Numbered from the stretch's first letter, positions 35,697 through 44,629 are shown. The stretch is 64,000 nt of DNA from Sphingomonas hengshuiensis (GCA_003240755.1 QFNF01000028.1:5077-69076), one strand, 5' to 3'. The notes: generated from the letters alone by a model not told the origin. Numbers and translations are program-made.

Positions 35697-36449
35697 TCAG
35701 ATCCCGGCATACCAGTCATAGCCGGCGACATCCTCCCAGAAGCCTCCCCCGCCCCCGGCGACGCCGCCCAGCGATGCCACTGCCTCGATCCGCTCGACAT
35801 ATTTGGCATGCTTGTATCCGAGTTGCCGCTCGACCCGCAGGCGCAGCGGCGCCCCGTTGGGCACCCCCAGCAACCGGTCGTTCAGCGCCCATGCCAGGAT
35901 CGTCTGCGGATGGAACGCGTCGACCAGATCGATCGATTCGTAATAAGGCCGCCCGCCGATCGCATCGGCACAGTGGAACACCAGATAGCGCGCGTCGGCA
36001 CGCAGGCCCGCCAGTTCCAGCAACCGCGACAGCCGCGGCCCGGTCCATTTGCCGATCGCGCTCCATCCCTCGACGCAATCATGCCGCGTGATCTGCTGGC
36101 GCGACGGCATCGACCGGATCTGGTCGAGCCTGAGCGACAGCGGCCGCGCCACCAGCCCGTCGATCGCCACCCGCCAGTCGGCGAAGCGGTTCGCGACATG
36201 GGCGTTGTAATCGGCCGTGTCCGGATTGCTGGTCCCGTTGGCGCGAAAGATCGGCGACCGCTGCTCGGGCCGATATTCCACCGCCAGCGCATCGCGCGCG
36301 GTGATCGTGCGCTGCAGCGTCCGGTGCGCATCCTCCGCCCCGCCCAGCAGGGTCCGCGCCGCAGGCAACTGCGCCACCCGGTCGCATGCCGCGACCAGCC
36401 CGCCGGCCCCCACGACCAGCGCCGAACGGCGGGAGATCAGCCGGCTCAT
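35697..36449 (-). CDS. Molybdopterin-dependent oxidoreductase, Tat-exported lipoprotein (sulfite oxidase fold)
   Basis: A 250-residue Moco enzyme. The N-terminus MSRLISRRSALVVGAGGLVA has a twin-arginine motif and is followed by AC, a possible lipobox, so folded export by Tat and lipid anchoring are plausible. The sulfite-oxidase-type Moco domain has HDCVEGWSAIGKWTGPRLS (the cysteine should ligate molybdenum) and later ALNDRLLGVPNGAPLRLRVE and QLGYKHAKYVERIEAV. It starts within the stop of the cytochrome b gene (ATGA), so the two are a coupled pair: a periplasmic Moco subunit with a membrane electron carrier, like YedYZ but with another b-type partner. The substrate is unknown. Confidence 0.86.
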   Translation of the reverse strand: MSRLISRRSALVVGAGGLVAACDRVAQLPAARTLLGGAEDAHRTLQRTITARDALAVEYRPEQRSPIFRANGTSNPDTADYNAHVANRFADWRVAIDGLVARPLSLRLDQIRSMPSRQQITRHDCVEGWSAIGKWTGPRLSRLLELAGLRADARYLVFHCADAIGGRPYYESIDLVDAFHPQTILAWALNDRLLGVPNGAPLRLRVERQLGYKHAKYVERIEAVASLGGVAGGGGGFWEDVAGYDWYAGI

Positions 36450-37138
36450 TCGGGCACCCGCCAGCGCCCGGTAATCATCGATCGTACCTCGTTCAGCGCG
36501 CCGGCAAGGATCACCAGCACCAGATGGACGATGACGAACAGGGTGATCCCGCTGGCGGCAAGGAAGTGGATCGACCGTGCCGACTGCCGCCCGCCCAGCA
36601 GGTCCAATGCCCATGGAAACGCCGCGTTCAGCCCCGGCGACATCGCGATGCCGGTAGCGATGGCCAGCGGCAGCAGCCCGAAGATCACCAGCACGTAGCT
36701 CAATTTCTGCAGCACGTTGTAATCGCCCGGTGCCGCGGGATCGTGAAACCGGAACGCGAGATGCGCGCGGATATCGGCCATCAGGTGCCGCCACGACAAT
36801 TCGCCGCGTCGCAGCGCCAGATCGCGCCGGAAATGCCGGTTAAGCAGGCTGGCGACCATATAGGCCAGCAATCCGAACCCCAGCACCAGCGCGAACGACA
36901 GGTGCCAGTTGCGCGCCAGCGCGAGGTTGTAGGTCTGCGGGATCGTCACCCAGCCCGGAAACCGGTCGAACGTGATCCATGCCCGGTCGAAATTCGCGCC
37001 ATAGCGTCCCCAGTATAACCGGGGATGCGCGTTCAGGATCATCAGGCCGCTGCCGATCAGGATGACGACCGCGACCGCATTGACCCAGTGCCACAGCCGG
37101 GTGGCGAGGGCGTGGCGGTGGATCGATCGCGTCGTCAT
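36446..37138 (-). CDS. Cytochrome b561-like membrane subunit
   Basis: A 230-residue integral membrane protein with about four to five helices. It starts MTTRSIHRHALATRLWHWVN; heme-ligand-like histidines are visible in RLWHWVNAVAVVILIGSGLM, in NWHLSFALVLGFGLLAYMVA and in SIHFLAASGITLFVIVHLVL. This is the bacterial cytochrome b/Ni-Fe-hydrogenase-type b subunit family. It probably passes electrons between quinones and the molybdopterin subunit encoded directly downstream. It is divergent from the flavin reductase gene. Confidence 0.86.
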   Translation of the reverse strand: MTTRSIHRHALATRLWHWVNAVAVVILIGSGLMILNAHPRLYWGRYGANFDRAWITFDRFPGWVTIPQTYNLALARNWHLSFALVLGFGLLAYMVASLLNRHFRRDLALRRGELSWRHLMADIRAHLAFRFHDPAAPGDYNVLQKLSYVLVIFGLLPLAIATGIAMSPGLNAAFPWALDLLGGRQSARSIHFLAASGITLFVIVHLVLVILAGALNEVRSMITGRWRVPE

Positions 37139-37215
37139 CGCGCAACCCTACGATCCGGCGGGGCCGTTGCGAAGGGGCGTTGCACCCCCGGTCCATATCG
37201 TGCGTTGGGCTGTCC

Positions 37216-37827
37216 ATGACCGGTTTCCATTCCTACGCCCCTGCCGACGGCCATCGCCTTGCGCACGATCCGTTCAACGCCATCGTCGCGCCGCGGCCGA
37301 TCGGCTGGATCGCCAGCCTGTCGGCGGAGGGAAAACGCAACCTCGCGCCGTACAGCTTCTTCAACGCGTTCAACTATCGCCCGCCGATCGTCGGCTTTGC
37401 CTCGACCGGTGCCAAGGATACGCTCGCCAATGTCCGTGCGACCGGCGAGTTCGTCTGGAACCTCGCGACCCGGCCGCAGGCGGAGGCGATGAACGCCACC
37501 TCGGCGATGACCGACGCCGACGAATTCGCGCTCGCGGGTATCGACACGCTGCCATCGACGCTGGTCGCACCGCCGCGCGTGGCGGGCTCGCCGGTCCAGT
37601 TCGAATGCCGCATGACGCAGATCGTCCGCCTGACCGACCAGCACGGCGGCGACATCGATACCTGGCTGGTGCTGGGGGAGGTGGTGCAGGTCCATATCGA
37701 CCCGGCATTGCTGGAGGACGGCGTCTATCGCACCGAACGCGCCCGCCCGATCCTGCGCGGCGGTGGGGCCGGGGACTATTTCGAACTGGGCGAACGCTTC
37801 GACATGCGCCGGCCGGGTCAGCGATAG
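37216..37827 (+). CDS. Flavin reductase-like FMN-binding protein
   Basis: A 203-residue flavoprotein of the flavin reductase/DIM6-NTAB family. It has NAIVAPRPIGWIASLSAEGK, RNLAPYSFFNAFNYRPPIVG and FASTGAKDTLANVRATGEFV, the split-barrel FMN-binding pattern, followed by an aspartate/glutamate-rich EVVQVHIDPALLEDGVYR. The members reduce flavins or act as stand-alone oxidoreductases; which applies is not clear. The ATG at 37216 starts MTGFHSYAPADGH. Its 3' end overlaps the convergent TSUP gene by 10 bp. Confidence 0.87.
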   Translation: MTGFHSYAPADGHRLAHDPFNAIVAPRPIGWIASLSAEGKRNLAPYSFFNAFNYRPPIVGFASTGAKDTLANVRATGEFVWNLATRPQAEAMNATSAMTDADEFALAGIDTLPSTLVAPPRVAGSPVQFECRMTQIVRLTDQHGGDIDTWLVLGEVVQVHIDPALLEDGVYRTERARPILRGGGAGDYFELGERFDMRRPGQR

Positions 37828-38576
37828 GCCCGCACGAAGAATACCAGCGTCACGCTGAACGTCACCAGCAGCGTCCATGCCCGCACCTGTCCGGCCGTCA
37901 GCCGCACGCCGAGCTTCGCGCCCAGCCATCCGCCGATGATCGCACCCAGCAGCATCGGCAGGCACGCCGCCCATATCACCAGCCCGCCGGCGATGAACAC
38001 GATCGCCGCCGCGCTGTTGGCGGTGGCGAGCATCAGCGTGCGCGGTGCCGCCATCGATTTGGGGTCGGCACCCGCCAGCAGGCCATAGGTCGCCGTCACC
38101 ATCATCCCCACGCCGCCGCCGAAATAACCGCCATAGATGCCGAGCAGCACCTGCGCGACGACCAGCGTCGCCGGTCCGATCGTCACCCGGTCGTGCAGCC
38201 ATACCGCCGCCCGCCTGCCGAACGCGATGGCGAGGAACGCCACCAGCAACAGCCACGGCACGATCACGTCGAACAGGTCGCTGGGCGTCCACAGCAGCAA
38301 CAGGCTGCCGGCGAGGCCCGAGACGAAGGTGATGCCGGCCAGCAACCGGATCGGCAGACCGCCGAGCGGCCCCAGCCCGCGCCGGAACGCCCATGCACTG
38401 GCGATCGCACCCGGCTGCAGCGCGACGTTCGACGTGGCGTTGGCGATCGATCCGGGCAGCCCCAGCGCGATCAGCGCGGGCATCGTCGCAAAGGTGCCGC
38501 CGCCGGCCAGCGCGTTCATCACGCCCCCGGCCAGACCGGCACCGGCAGCAAGCGCGAGGGAAGCGGGATCGAGCAT
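37818..38576 (-). CDS. TSUP-family (TauE/SafE) membrane permease
   Basis: A 252-residue polytopic membrane protein. The family repeats are GLAGGVMNALAGGGTFATMP near residue 15 with SNVALQPGAIASAWAFRRGL just after, and LLGIYGGYFGGGVGMMVTAT near 138 with LMLATANSAAAIVFIAGGLV. About eight membrane segments. Substrate unknown; the family handles sulfur-containing anions and related compounds. Its sequence differs clearly from the TSUP at 15531, so the two are not a recent duplication. Confidence 0.88.
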   Translation of the reverse strand: MLDPASLALAAGAGLAGGVMNALAGGGTFATMPALIALGLPGSIANATSNVALQPGAIASAWAFRRGLGPLGGLPIRLLAGITFVSGLAGSLLLLWTPSDLFDVIVPWLLLVAFLAIAFGRRAAVWLHDRVTIGPATLVVAQVLLGIYGGYFGGGVGMMVTATYGLLAGADPKSMAAPRTLMLATANSAAAIVFIAGGLVIWAACLPMLLGAIIGGWLGAKLGVRLTAGQVRAWTLLVTFSVTLVFFVRAYR

Positions 38577-38981
38577 GGTGGCGCTAGACACCATCGGATG
38601 GGTGCTGTCGAGGGCCGGTAAAGGTGCGGCCCGGACGCGGCAAGCTCGACCCGTAGCCCGTGACGAAACGATATCGAGGATCTGATGCCGCATTTCCGCG
38701 CGAACCGGTCCGAAAGCCGGTCGGCGTGCAGCATGATGTCGGAAAGCCTGGCCGACTGCGCCATCGCCGTGTCGAGCGCGGGGCGCGGCGCGTCGTCGCC
38801 GGGGCGGGCGTCGGCGAGCGTGCCGAACGATTGCCGACCGCGTGCGCGGGAACCCATGCCGCAACTTGCCGCGACCCGGCGGCGTGCGATATGCGGGACG
38901 TTGCCTGCCGCCGGTTCGGTATGGTGGCCCGCTGCGTCCAGGCCTCTGGTCCCGCGACGCTTTCCCGCTATAGGCTGACGC
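38577..38981. other. Gap upstream of terC, no convincing gene
   Basis: A 405-bp stretch without a gene I can support. A minus-strand frame from an ATG at 38857 stays open into the TSUP gene and would read MGSRARGRQSFGTLADARPG then MAQSARLSDIMLHADRLSDR, but it lacks family features and overlaps the TSUP start. I looked for a yybP-ykoY (manganese) riboswitch before terC and did not see its core motifs. Confidence 0.4.
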
Positions 38982-39638
38982 ATGAACGAGCTCTGGAACC
39001 ATATCGTCGCCGATTTCGCCAATATCGGCAGTCCCTCGGCGCTGGCCGCCTTCGGGCAGGTCGTGCTGATCGACGTGATGCTGGCGGCCGACAATGCGAT
39101 CGTCGTCGGCGCGCTCGCCGCCGGGCTGCCGCCCGCGATGCGGCGCAAGGTGATCCTGATCGGCGTCGGCGCCGCGCTGATCCTGCGCGTCGCCTTCGCG
39201 CTGGTGGTCACGCAACTGTTGCAGGTGACGGGCCTCGTCTTTGCCGGCGGGCTGCTGCTGGTATGGGTCGCGTGGAAGATGTGGCGCGAGCTGAAGGACG
39301 GCGGCGAGCAGCCGAGCGAGGAAGCGGCACTGAAGGCCGCCGCGCCGCGCAGCTTCGCCAGCGCCGCGTGGGCGGTCGCCATCGCCGACGTGTCGATGAG
39401 CCTCGACAACGTCCTTGCCGTGGCCGGCGCCGCGCGCGACCATCCGGGCATCCTCGCGGTCGGCCTGATCCTGTCGGTCGCGCTGATGGGCGTCGCCGCG
39501 AACGTGCTGGCCCGCGTGATCGAACGCTATCGCTGGGTCGCCTATATCGGCCTGCTCGTCATCGTCTATGTCGCGCTGCGGATGATCTACGAAGGGCTGA
39601 CCGATCCGTCGCGCGGCGTCCTGACGCTGTTCGCCTGA
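38982..39638 (+). CDS. TerC/YjbE family integral membrane protein
   Basis: A 218-residue membrane protein with about seven helices. Two acidic in-membrane motifs typical of TerC proteins are present: VLIDVMLAADNAIVVGALAA near residue 29 and AIADVSMSLDNVLAVAGAA near 133. The family includes manganese exporters (MeeF/MeeY type) and tellurium-resistance-linked proteins; metal export, perhaps supplying exported metalloenzymes, is the most likely job. It is convergent with the TonB-receptor-like gene, with 15 bp between them. Confidence 0.88.
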   Translation: MNELWNHIVADFANIGSPSALAAFGQVVLIDVMLAADNAIVVGALAAGLPPAMRRKVILIGVGAALILRVAFALVVTQLLQVTGLVFAGGLLLVWVAWKMWRELKDGGEQPSEEAALKAAAPRSFASAAWAVAIADVSMSLDNVLAVAGAARDHPGILAVGLILSVALMGVAANVLARVIERYRWVAYIGLLVIVYVALRMIYEGLTDPSRGVLTLFA

Positions 39639-39653
39639 GGCGCGACACCCCGC

Positions 39654-41921
39654 TCAAAACACCTTGCGCAGCGACAGCGCGACGGTGCGGCCGAGCGGGT
39701 TGAGATAGGCCTGCTGAAACGCGATCGGCGTGGCACCGGTCGCGTCGCGCACCTCCTGCCGCGCCTCGAACAGGTTCGCGATGCCGAGCGACAGCCGCGC
39801 CCCCCTGGCCCAGCGCGGCGCCCTGGTCCCGCCCATCTGGTCCGCGATGTTCGCGAACAGGTTCAGGTCGACCGTCGCCAGGTCGCCGAAGCGCAGGTCG
39901 CCGCCCGGTGCGTGCAGCGTGGTGCCGGCCTGCCAGCGTGCGGTGATGCGCGCGCCCAGCCCTCGCTTGAACGCGCCGGCCTGCGCCTCGACGCTGTGCC
40001 GCGCCCGCCCGCCGCGCAGGTCGAGTGCATCGCCGTCGAGCAGGTCGAGCACGCCGCCGCCCGGAAGCACAACCCGGTCCTGCCACCGCCAGACATGGTC
40101 GATGCTGAACATCAGCCGGCTCATCAGGTTTTCGAACCGCCGTGCCTGCGGGCTGCCCGCTTCGATCATCTGGATGCGCGCACCGGGCGGCAGGCGGCGT
40201 CGCACCTCCGCCTCGCTGGAAAAGGTGCGCACCCGCGCCGGCTCGACCCCCGGCGGCAACGGCCCCAGCGGCCGGACATAGCGCAGGCCCCAGCGCAGTT
40301 CCTGCTGCTCGCTGCGCGCGAAATTGACCGGTGTCGCGTCGATCCGCTGCAACCGTCCGCCGGCATCGCGCATCACCCGGTCGGGGAACGCCGCCTCGAC
40401 CGCCGGGGTCAGCAGCGGGAAGGACACGATCGGATCGTCGATCCGGGTGCGGATGTAATCGGCGGTCAGCGTGAAATCCGTCTTCGCCCAGGGCTGCCAC
40501 GACAGCCCCAGCGCGGTGACGTAGCGGTCGTCGGGGCGGAGCGCCCGGTTGCCGCCGAGGATGCGGGTCGCATCGACCGTCTCGCCGCGCAGCGCATCGA
40601 AGGTCCGCGCATTGGGCAGCACCAGCAGCGGCGATCCGAGCTGTTCGACGCTCGGCGCCGATTGTTCGGCGCCGAGCGATCCCAGCAGCGTCAGCCCCGC
40701 CACCGGCGTCCACTGCACCCCGCCGCCCAGCGTGCGGAGACTGCCCGCGTCGGACAGTCGCTCCAGCGCGGCATTGGCGTTGAGCGACACCAGACCGACG
40801 CTCCGGGTCAGCAGCAGGTCGATGCTGGCCTGCACATTCGCGGCATCGCGGCCGAGCGACGCGGTGCCGACCGTCTCGCCCAGACGCGACCGGCTGTCGA
40901 AAATACGGGTCGCCACCCCGCCGCGCAGGCTCAATGCGGCATTGCCGGCAGGCAGCGCGAAGGGCGATCCGTTGACCAGCAGGTCGGCCTGCGCCAGCAT
41001 ATTGGTGAAGCGCGCATCGTTGCGCGGGGCGGCGGCGATGCCGGTGTCGGTCGCCGTATCGCTCCGCGTCCGGTCGAGCGTGGCGGTCGCGGTCCACAGC
41101 CATTTGGCCATGCGCCCGCCCAGCGTCGTGCCGAGATGCGCGGTCGTGCTGTCGCCGTCGCGGCGCAGCACCCCGTCGGCCCCGCGGCCGACCAGCGCCC
41201 GCGTCGCCAGCGTCTCCACCCGCGCGTCGAGCGTCGCCGCCACCTCGCCCAACGGGGTGCCGGCGACCGTTCCGCCCAGCGCCGCGCGGCGGGTCTCGGG
41301 CAGCAGGGTGCGCGCCCTGGCCGTCGCCGGATCGCCGGGTTGCACGATGTCGCGTTCGTCCTCGGTCAGCGCGCTGGACCGGTTGTATTCCGCCTGCAGC
41401 ATCGTCCGCGTATCGCCCTGCAGGCGCAGGAGATTGGCGGTGGCGCCGATGGTCGCCTGTCCGCCTTCGGTGGGCATGCCGAACGTCGCCTGGCCGATCG
41501 TCGAGGAGAAACGTTCGCGGGTGACGATGTTCACCACCTTGCGGTCCGCCGCAAAGCCATAGGCCAGCGCGACCGCCTCGGGCAGGATTTCGGTCCGCTC
41601 GATCGCCTCGGTCGGGATGCTGGCGATTTCGTTGAAGCTCGACACGCGGCGGCCGTTGAGCAGCACCGCCGGTCCGGCATCGCCGCGCCCGCGGCCGCTC
41701 GATACCGCTGCGCCGAGCGATTGCAGCAATTCCTGCACATTGTTCGCGCCATAGGCCCGGATGTCGAGCGACGACAGCGTGCGTTCGGGCGGGATGGTGC
41801 CGGCCACCGACCCGCGCGGGCGCTCGCCCTTCACCACGATCTCGTCCCTGGGCGGTGGCGGAGCGGGGGCGGGCGCCGCCTGTCCCCCGGCGAGCAGTCC
41901 CGCGAGCAATAGCGAAGCCAT
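39654..41921 (-). CDS. TonB-dependent receptor-like outer-membrane protein
   Basis: A 755-residue outer-membrane beta-barrel protein. A signal peptide (MASLLLAGLLAGGQAAPA) is followed by a proline stretch and DEIVVKGERP, resembling the sphingomonad TonB box. The plug domain covers about residues 45-135: IRAYGANNVQELLQSLGAAV, AVLLNGRRVSSFNEIASIPT and AIERTEILPEAVALAYGFAA. The barrel then runs to the C-terminal PLGRTVALSLRKVF, with the terminal phenylalanine needed for outer-membrane insertion. There is no STN signalling domain. The cargo is unknown. It lies 3 bp downstream of a small secreted protein gene, suggesting joint expression. Confidence 0.85.
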   Translation of the reverse strand: MASLLLAGLLAGGQAAPAPAPPPPRDEIVVKGERPRGSVAGTIPPERTLSSLDIRAYGANNVQELLQSLGAAVSSGRGRGDAGPAVLLNGRRVSSFNEIASIPTEAIERTEILPEAVALAYGFAADRKVVNIVTRERFSSTIGQATFGMPTEGGQATIGATANLLRLQGDTRTMLQAEYNRSSALTEDERDIVQPGDPATARARTLLPETRRAALGGTVAGTPLGEVAATLDARVETLATRALVGRGADGVLRRDGDSTTAHLGTTLGGRMAKWLWTATATLDRTRSDTATDTGIAAAPRNDARFTNMLAQADLLVNGSPFALPAGNAALSLRGGVATRIFDSRSRLGETVGTASLGRDAANVQASIDLLLTRSVGLVSLNANAALERLSDAGSLRTLGGGVQWTPVAGLTLLGSLGAEQSAPSVEQLGSPLLVLPNARTFDALRGETVDATRILGGNRALRPDDRYVTALGLSWQPWAKTDFTLTADYIRTRIDDPIVSFPLLTPAVEAAFPDRVMRDAGGRLQRIDATPVNFARSEQQELRWGLRYVRPLGPLPPGVEPARVRTFSSEAEVRRRLPPGARIQMIEAGSPQARRFENLMSRLMFSIDHVWRWQDRVVLPGGGVLDLLDGDALDLRGGRARHSVEAQAGAFKRGLGARITARWQAGTTLHAPGGDLRFGDLATVDLNLFANIADQMGGTRAPRWARGARLSLGIANLFEARQEVRDATGATPIAFQQAYLNPLGRTVALSLRKVF

Positions 41922-41924
41922 GGC

Positions 41925-42290
41925 TTACGGCTCCCGCCGCGCGGTGAAGGGCAGGGTGGCGAGGCCGGCGATGGTCACGTCGCCCGCCATCGCAGAGCCG
42001 TCCGGGGCCAGTGCCAGTGCGAAGGTCACGCGCGGTTGCGATTGCAGGCTGAACGTCGCGCAGCCCCCGGTCACTGCGACCGCCTCCAGCGGCTTCCATG
42101 TCGGCGCCTTCGTCGTGCGATGGCGTCCGCGCCACCCCTCGCCCTCCGGGACGAGGTCGAACGTCCAGTCGGCCCCGGCGAAACTGCCGGTCCATTGCCC
42201 TGCGACGCGTTCGGCGCTGCCGGGCGCGGTACAGGGCGCGGCGGGGGCGGCCGGGGCGATGGTGACGATAACGGCAGGCAGTGCGATCAT
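41925..42290 (-). CDS. Small secreted protein of unknown function, partner of the TonB receptor
   Basis: A 121-residue protein I do not recognise. The N-terminus MIALPAVIVTIAPAAPAAPC looks like a cleavable signal peptide. The mature part is a compact beta-rich domain with short blocks such as VAGQWTGSFAGADWTFDLVP, GWRGRHRTTKAP, CATFSLQSQPRVTFALALAP and AMAGDVTIAGLATLPFTARR. Two cysteines remain in the mature region and could form a disulfide. It is 3 bp upstream of the receptor gene on the same strand, so the pair is probably an operon. A periplasmic or cell-surface ligand-handling role is only a guess. Confidence 0.75.
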   Translation of the reverse strand: MIALPAVIVTIAPAAPAAPCTAPGSAERVAGQWTGSFAGADWTFDLVPEGEGWRGRHRTTKAPTWKPLEAVAVTGGCATFSLQSQPRVTFALALAPDGSAMAGDVTIAGLATLPFTARREP

Positions 42291-42401
42291 CGGAAAACTC
42301 CCTTTCGCCGCCCTTCAAGCATCGCGCGGTAGCGTGGCGATGGCGCGTTGGTGTCGGCGGGCGATACGAAGATGCTACAAAGCCGTGTTATCGGGAGTGC
42401 G

Positions 42402-43118
42402 ATGCAGACCGATGCCCCGCCCGCCGACCGGATCGTCGTCGTAGACGACGACACCAGCATCCGCGACGCGCTGGCCGACTATCTGGGCGGGCATGGCTTT
42501 GCGGTGCGGACGGCGGCGGGGGCGGCGGCGTGCGATCGGTTGCTGGCCGAAGCACCGGCGGACCTGCTGGTGATCGACGTGATGATGCCTGGCGAGGACG
42601 GCTTGTCGCTGTGCCGCCGCCTCGCGCCGCAGGGGGTGCCGATCCTGATGCTGAGCGCGCTGGACGGTGTAACCGACCGGGTCGTCGGGCTGGAGGTCGG
42701 GGCATGGGATTATCTGGCCAAGCCGTTCGAACCGCGCGAGTTGCTCGCCCGCGTCCGCGCGCTGCTGCGCCGGCCCCGCGCGGCCGATCCGGTCGCCGGC
42801 GGCGATGCGGTGGTCTTTGCCGGATGGTGGTTCAGCCCCGCCGAACGCCGGCTGCGCGATCCGCAGGGGCGGCCGCTGCTCTTGAGCGAAGGCGAACATG
42901 CACTGCTCGCCGCCTTCGTAGAGCGGGCAGGGCGGGTGCTCAGCCGCGACGCGCTGCTCGACGCGGCGCGCGGGATCGATGCCGCCAGCTATGACCGGGC
43001 GATCGACATCGCGGTCAGCCGGCTGCGGCGCAAACTGGCGGAGGGGGATGCAACCCCGCTGATCGAAACGGTGCGCGGGGCGGGCTATCGGTTCCTGCCG
43101 ATGGTCCGCGCGGCATGA
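42402..43118 (+). CDS. OmpR/PhoB-type response regulator
   Basis: A 238-residue two-component regulator. Receiver domain (about 10-120): RIVVVDDDTSIRDALADYLG with acidic residues, phospho-acceptor Asp about 59 in LLVIDVMMPGEDG, and Lys about 107 in WDYLAKPFEPRELLARVRAL. The C-terminal winged-helix domain ends AIDIAVSRLRRKLAEGDATP then LIETVRGAGYRFLPM, the OmpR signature. The ATG at 42402 follows GGGAG; an earlier GTG is possible. It overlaps the kinase gene by 4 bp and is divergent from the receptor operon, a likely target. Confidence 0.93.
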   Translation: MQTDAPPADRIVVVDDDTSIRDALADYLGGHGFAVRTAAGAAACDRLLAEAPADLLVIDVMMPGEDGLSLCRRLAPQGVPILMLSALDGVTDRVVGLEVGAWDYLAKPFEPRELLARVRALLRRPRAADPVAGGDAVVFAGWWFSPAERRLRDPQGRPLLLSEGEHALLAAFVERAGRVLSRDALLDAARGIDAASYDRAIDIAVSRLRRKLAEGDATPLIETVRGAGYRFLPMVRAA

Positions 43119-44482
43119 TCCGCGCCTTCTGGCGGCGGCCGAGCGCGCTGACCGGGATCGGGGGGTTCAGCGTCGCGATCGCGCTGCTGAGCGTCGCGAT
43201 CACCGCCAGCATCGTGCTGCTGATGCCCGATCCGCCGGCGGTGCGGCTGACGCTGGCCGATGCGGCGGCGGCGCTGCGCGGGGCCGATAACGGCCTGTCG
43301 CGCAGCATCGGCCCGCCGCCGGCCGGGGCGCCCAACCCGGTGCAGCAACAGGTGCTGGCGCGGGCGCTGGGGCGGCCGGTCGGCGACGTCCGCGTCGCAT
43401 GGCTCGATCCGGCGGCACGCCGCTCAGCGCCGCGCGGCGAGGTCATCGTGCTGACCGCCGCGCATGGCGGGGGCAAGGCGCTGCCGGGCGGGGCGATGCT
43501 GCTGCGGATGAAGGGCGGACGGCCGATGCGGGTGGTCGACCGGCTGCCCGACGGACCGCTGGGGGCGGTGTTGCTGCGCCTGCCGCAGCCCGCCTTTGCC
43601 GCCGGCGTCCGCCTGTCCGATGGGCGCTGGCTGACGGTCCGGCCGGCATCGTCGCTGCTGGGGGGATGGCGGTGGAAGGTGCTGGTCGCGCTGGCGGTCA
43701 GCCTGGTCGTGCTGGCACCGCTGGTCTGGATCTTCGCGCGGCGGCTGACCCGGCCGTTCCGCGTGCTGGCGCGGGCGATCGATGCCGGGCTGGACCCGCC
43801 CGAGGCGCAGGGGCCGCGCGAATTGCAGGAGGCGGCGGGCGCGATCGTCCAGTTGCGGACGCGACTGGCGGCGGAGAGCGAGGAGCGGTTGCGCATGCTG
43901 ACCGCCGTCGCCCACGATCTGCGCACGCCGCTGACCAGCCTGAAACTGCGCCTCGAATCGGTGGCCGAACCGCAGCGCGCGCGAATGGTGGACGATGCCA
44001 ACCGGATGCAGGCGATGATCGCCGATGTGCTCGACTTCGCCCGCACCGCCGATGCCGAACGCCGTGCCGTCGCGGTGCGCGACCTGATCGCGCAGGTGGT
44101 GGCCGATGCGCCGGCGATGACCCTCGACGACGGGCCGGAGGTGACGGTCTGCGTGGGCGCGGGGTTGCGCCGTGCGGTCGAGAATCTGGTGCGCAACGCG
44201 ATCGACTATGCCGGGGGCGGGCGGATCGCGGTCGCGCGGCGGGGGGAGCAGGCGGTGATCGAGGTCGTCGACAACGGCCCCGGCATCGCGTCCGCCGACC
44301 GCACCCGCCTGCTGCGCCCGTTCGAGCGCGGCGACGCCTCGCGCAACCGCGATACCGGCGGGGTCGGCCTCGGCCTCAGCATCGTGCAGGGCTTTGCCGA
44401 GCGGCATGGCGGCACGCTGGAACTGGCCGATGCGCCGGGCGGCGGGACGGTGGCGCGGCTGGTGTTGCCGGTGGGGACGTGA
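43115..44482 (+). CDS. Sensor histidine kinase
   Basis: A 455-residue inner-membrane kinase, partner of the adjacent response regulator. Two transmembrane segments (about 17-37 and 190-210) bracket a periplasmic sensor of about 150 residues with no recognised fold. A HAMP-like linker (RRLTRPFRVLARAIDAGLDP) follows, then the H-box AVAHDLRTPLTSLKLRLESV with His about 267. The ATPase domain has N-box NLVRNAIDYA, G1 DNGPGI and G2 GVGLGLSIVQGFAERHGGTL. It belongs to the EnvZ-like HisKA group. The signal is unknown. Confidence 0.93.
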   Translation: MIRAFWRRPSALTGIGGFSVAIALLSVAITASIVLLMPDPPAVRLTLADAAAALRGADNGLSRSIGPPPAGAPNPVQQQVLARALGRPVGDVRVAWLDPAARRSAPRGEVIVLTAAHGGGKALPGGAMLLRMKGGRPMRVVDRLPDGPLGAVLLRLPQPAFAAGVRLSDGRWLTVRPASSLLGGWRWKVLVALAVSLVVLAPLVWIFARRLTRPFRVLARAIDAGLDPPEAQGPRELQEAAGAIVQLRTRLAAESEERLRMLTAVAHDLRTPLTSLKLRLESVAEPQRARMVDDANRMQAMIADVLDFARTADAERRAVAVRDLIAQVVADAPAMTLDDGPEVTVCVGAGLRRAVENLVRNAIDYAGGGRIAVARRGEQAVIEVVDNGPGIASADRTRLLRPFERGDASRNRDTGGVGLGLSIVQGFAERHGGTLELADAPGGGTVARLVLPVGT

Positions 44483-44492
44483 CGCCGCCCCT

Positions 44493-44595
44493 GTTCCGTT
44501 CATGCCGAGCAGGGGCTGCGCCCTTCGACTGCCTGCCCGCGGCAGGCTTCGGTGCTGCCCCTTCGACAAACTCGGCGGCTACTCAGGACGAACGA
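44493..44595. repeat. Mosaic intergenic repeat
   Basis: A non-coding block between convergent kinase and peptidase genes. It contains GCCTGCCCGCGGCAGGC (a hairpin), CCCTTCGAC repeats, and GGCGGCTACTCAGGACGAACG, which closely resembles the end of the block at 60148-60272 (CAGCTACTCAGGACCAACGG). Confidence 0.6.
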
Positions 44596-44629
44596 TTTTG
44601 TCCTGCCGATCCGGTTGTGCCCGTGGCCC

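Noticed and set aside
15531..38576. The two TSUP permeases as a recent duplication
   Set aside because: Their motif sequences differ widely outside the family core, so they are separate paralogues.
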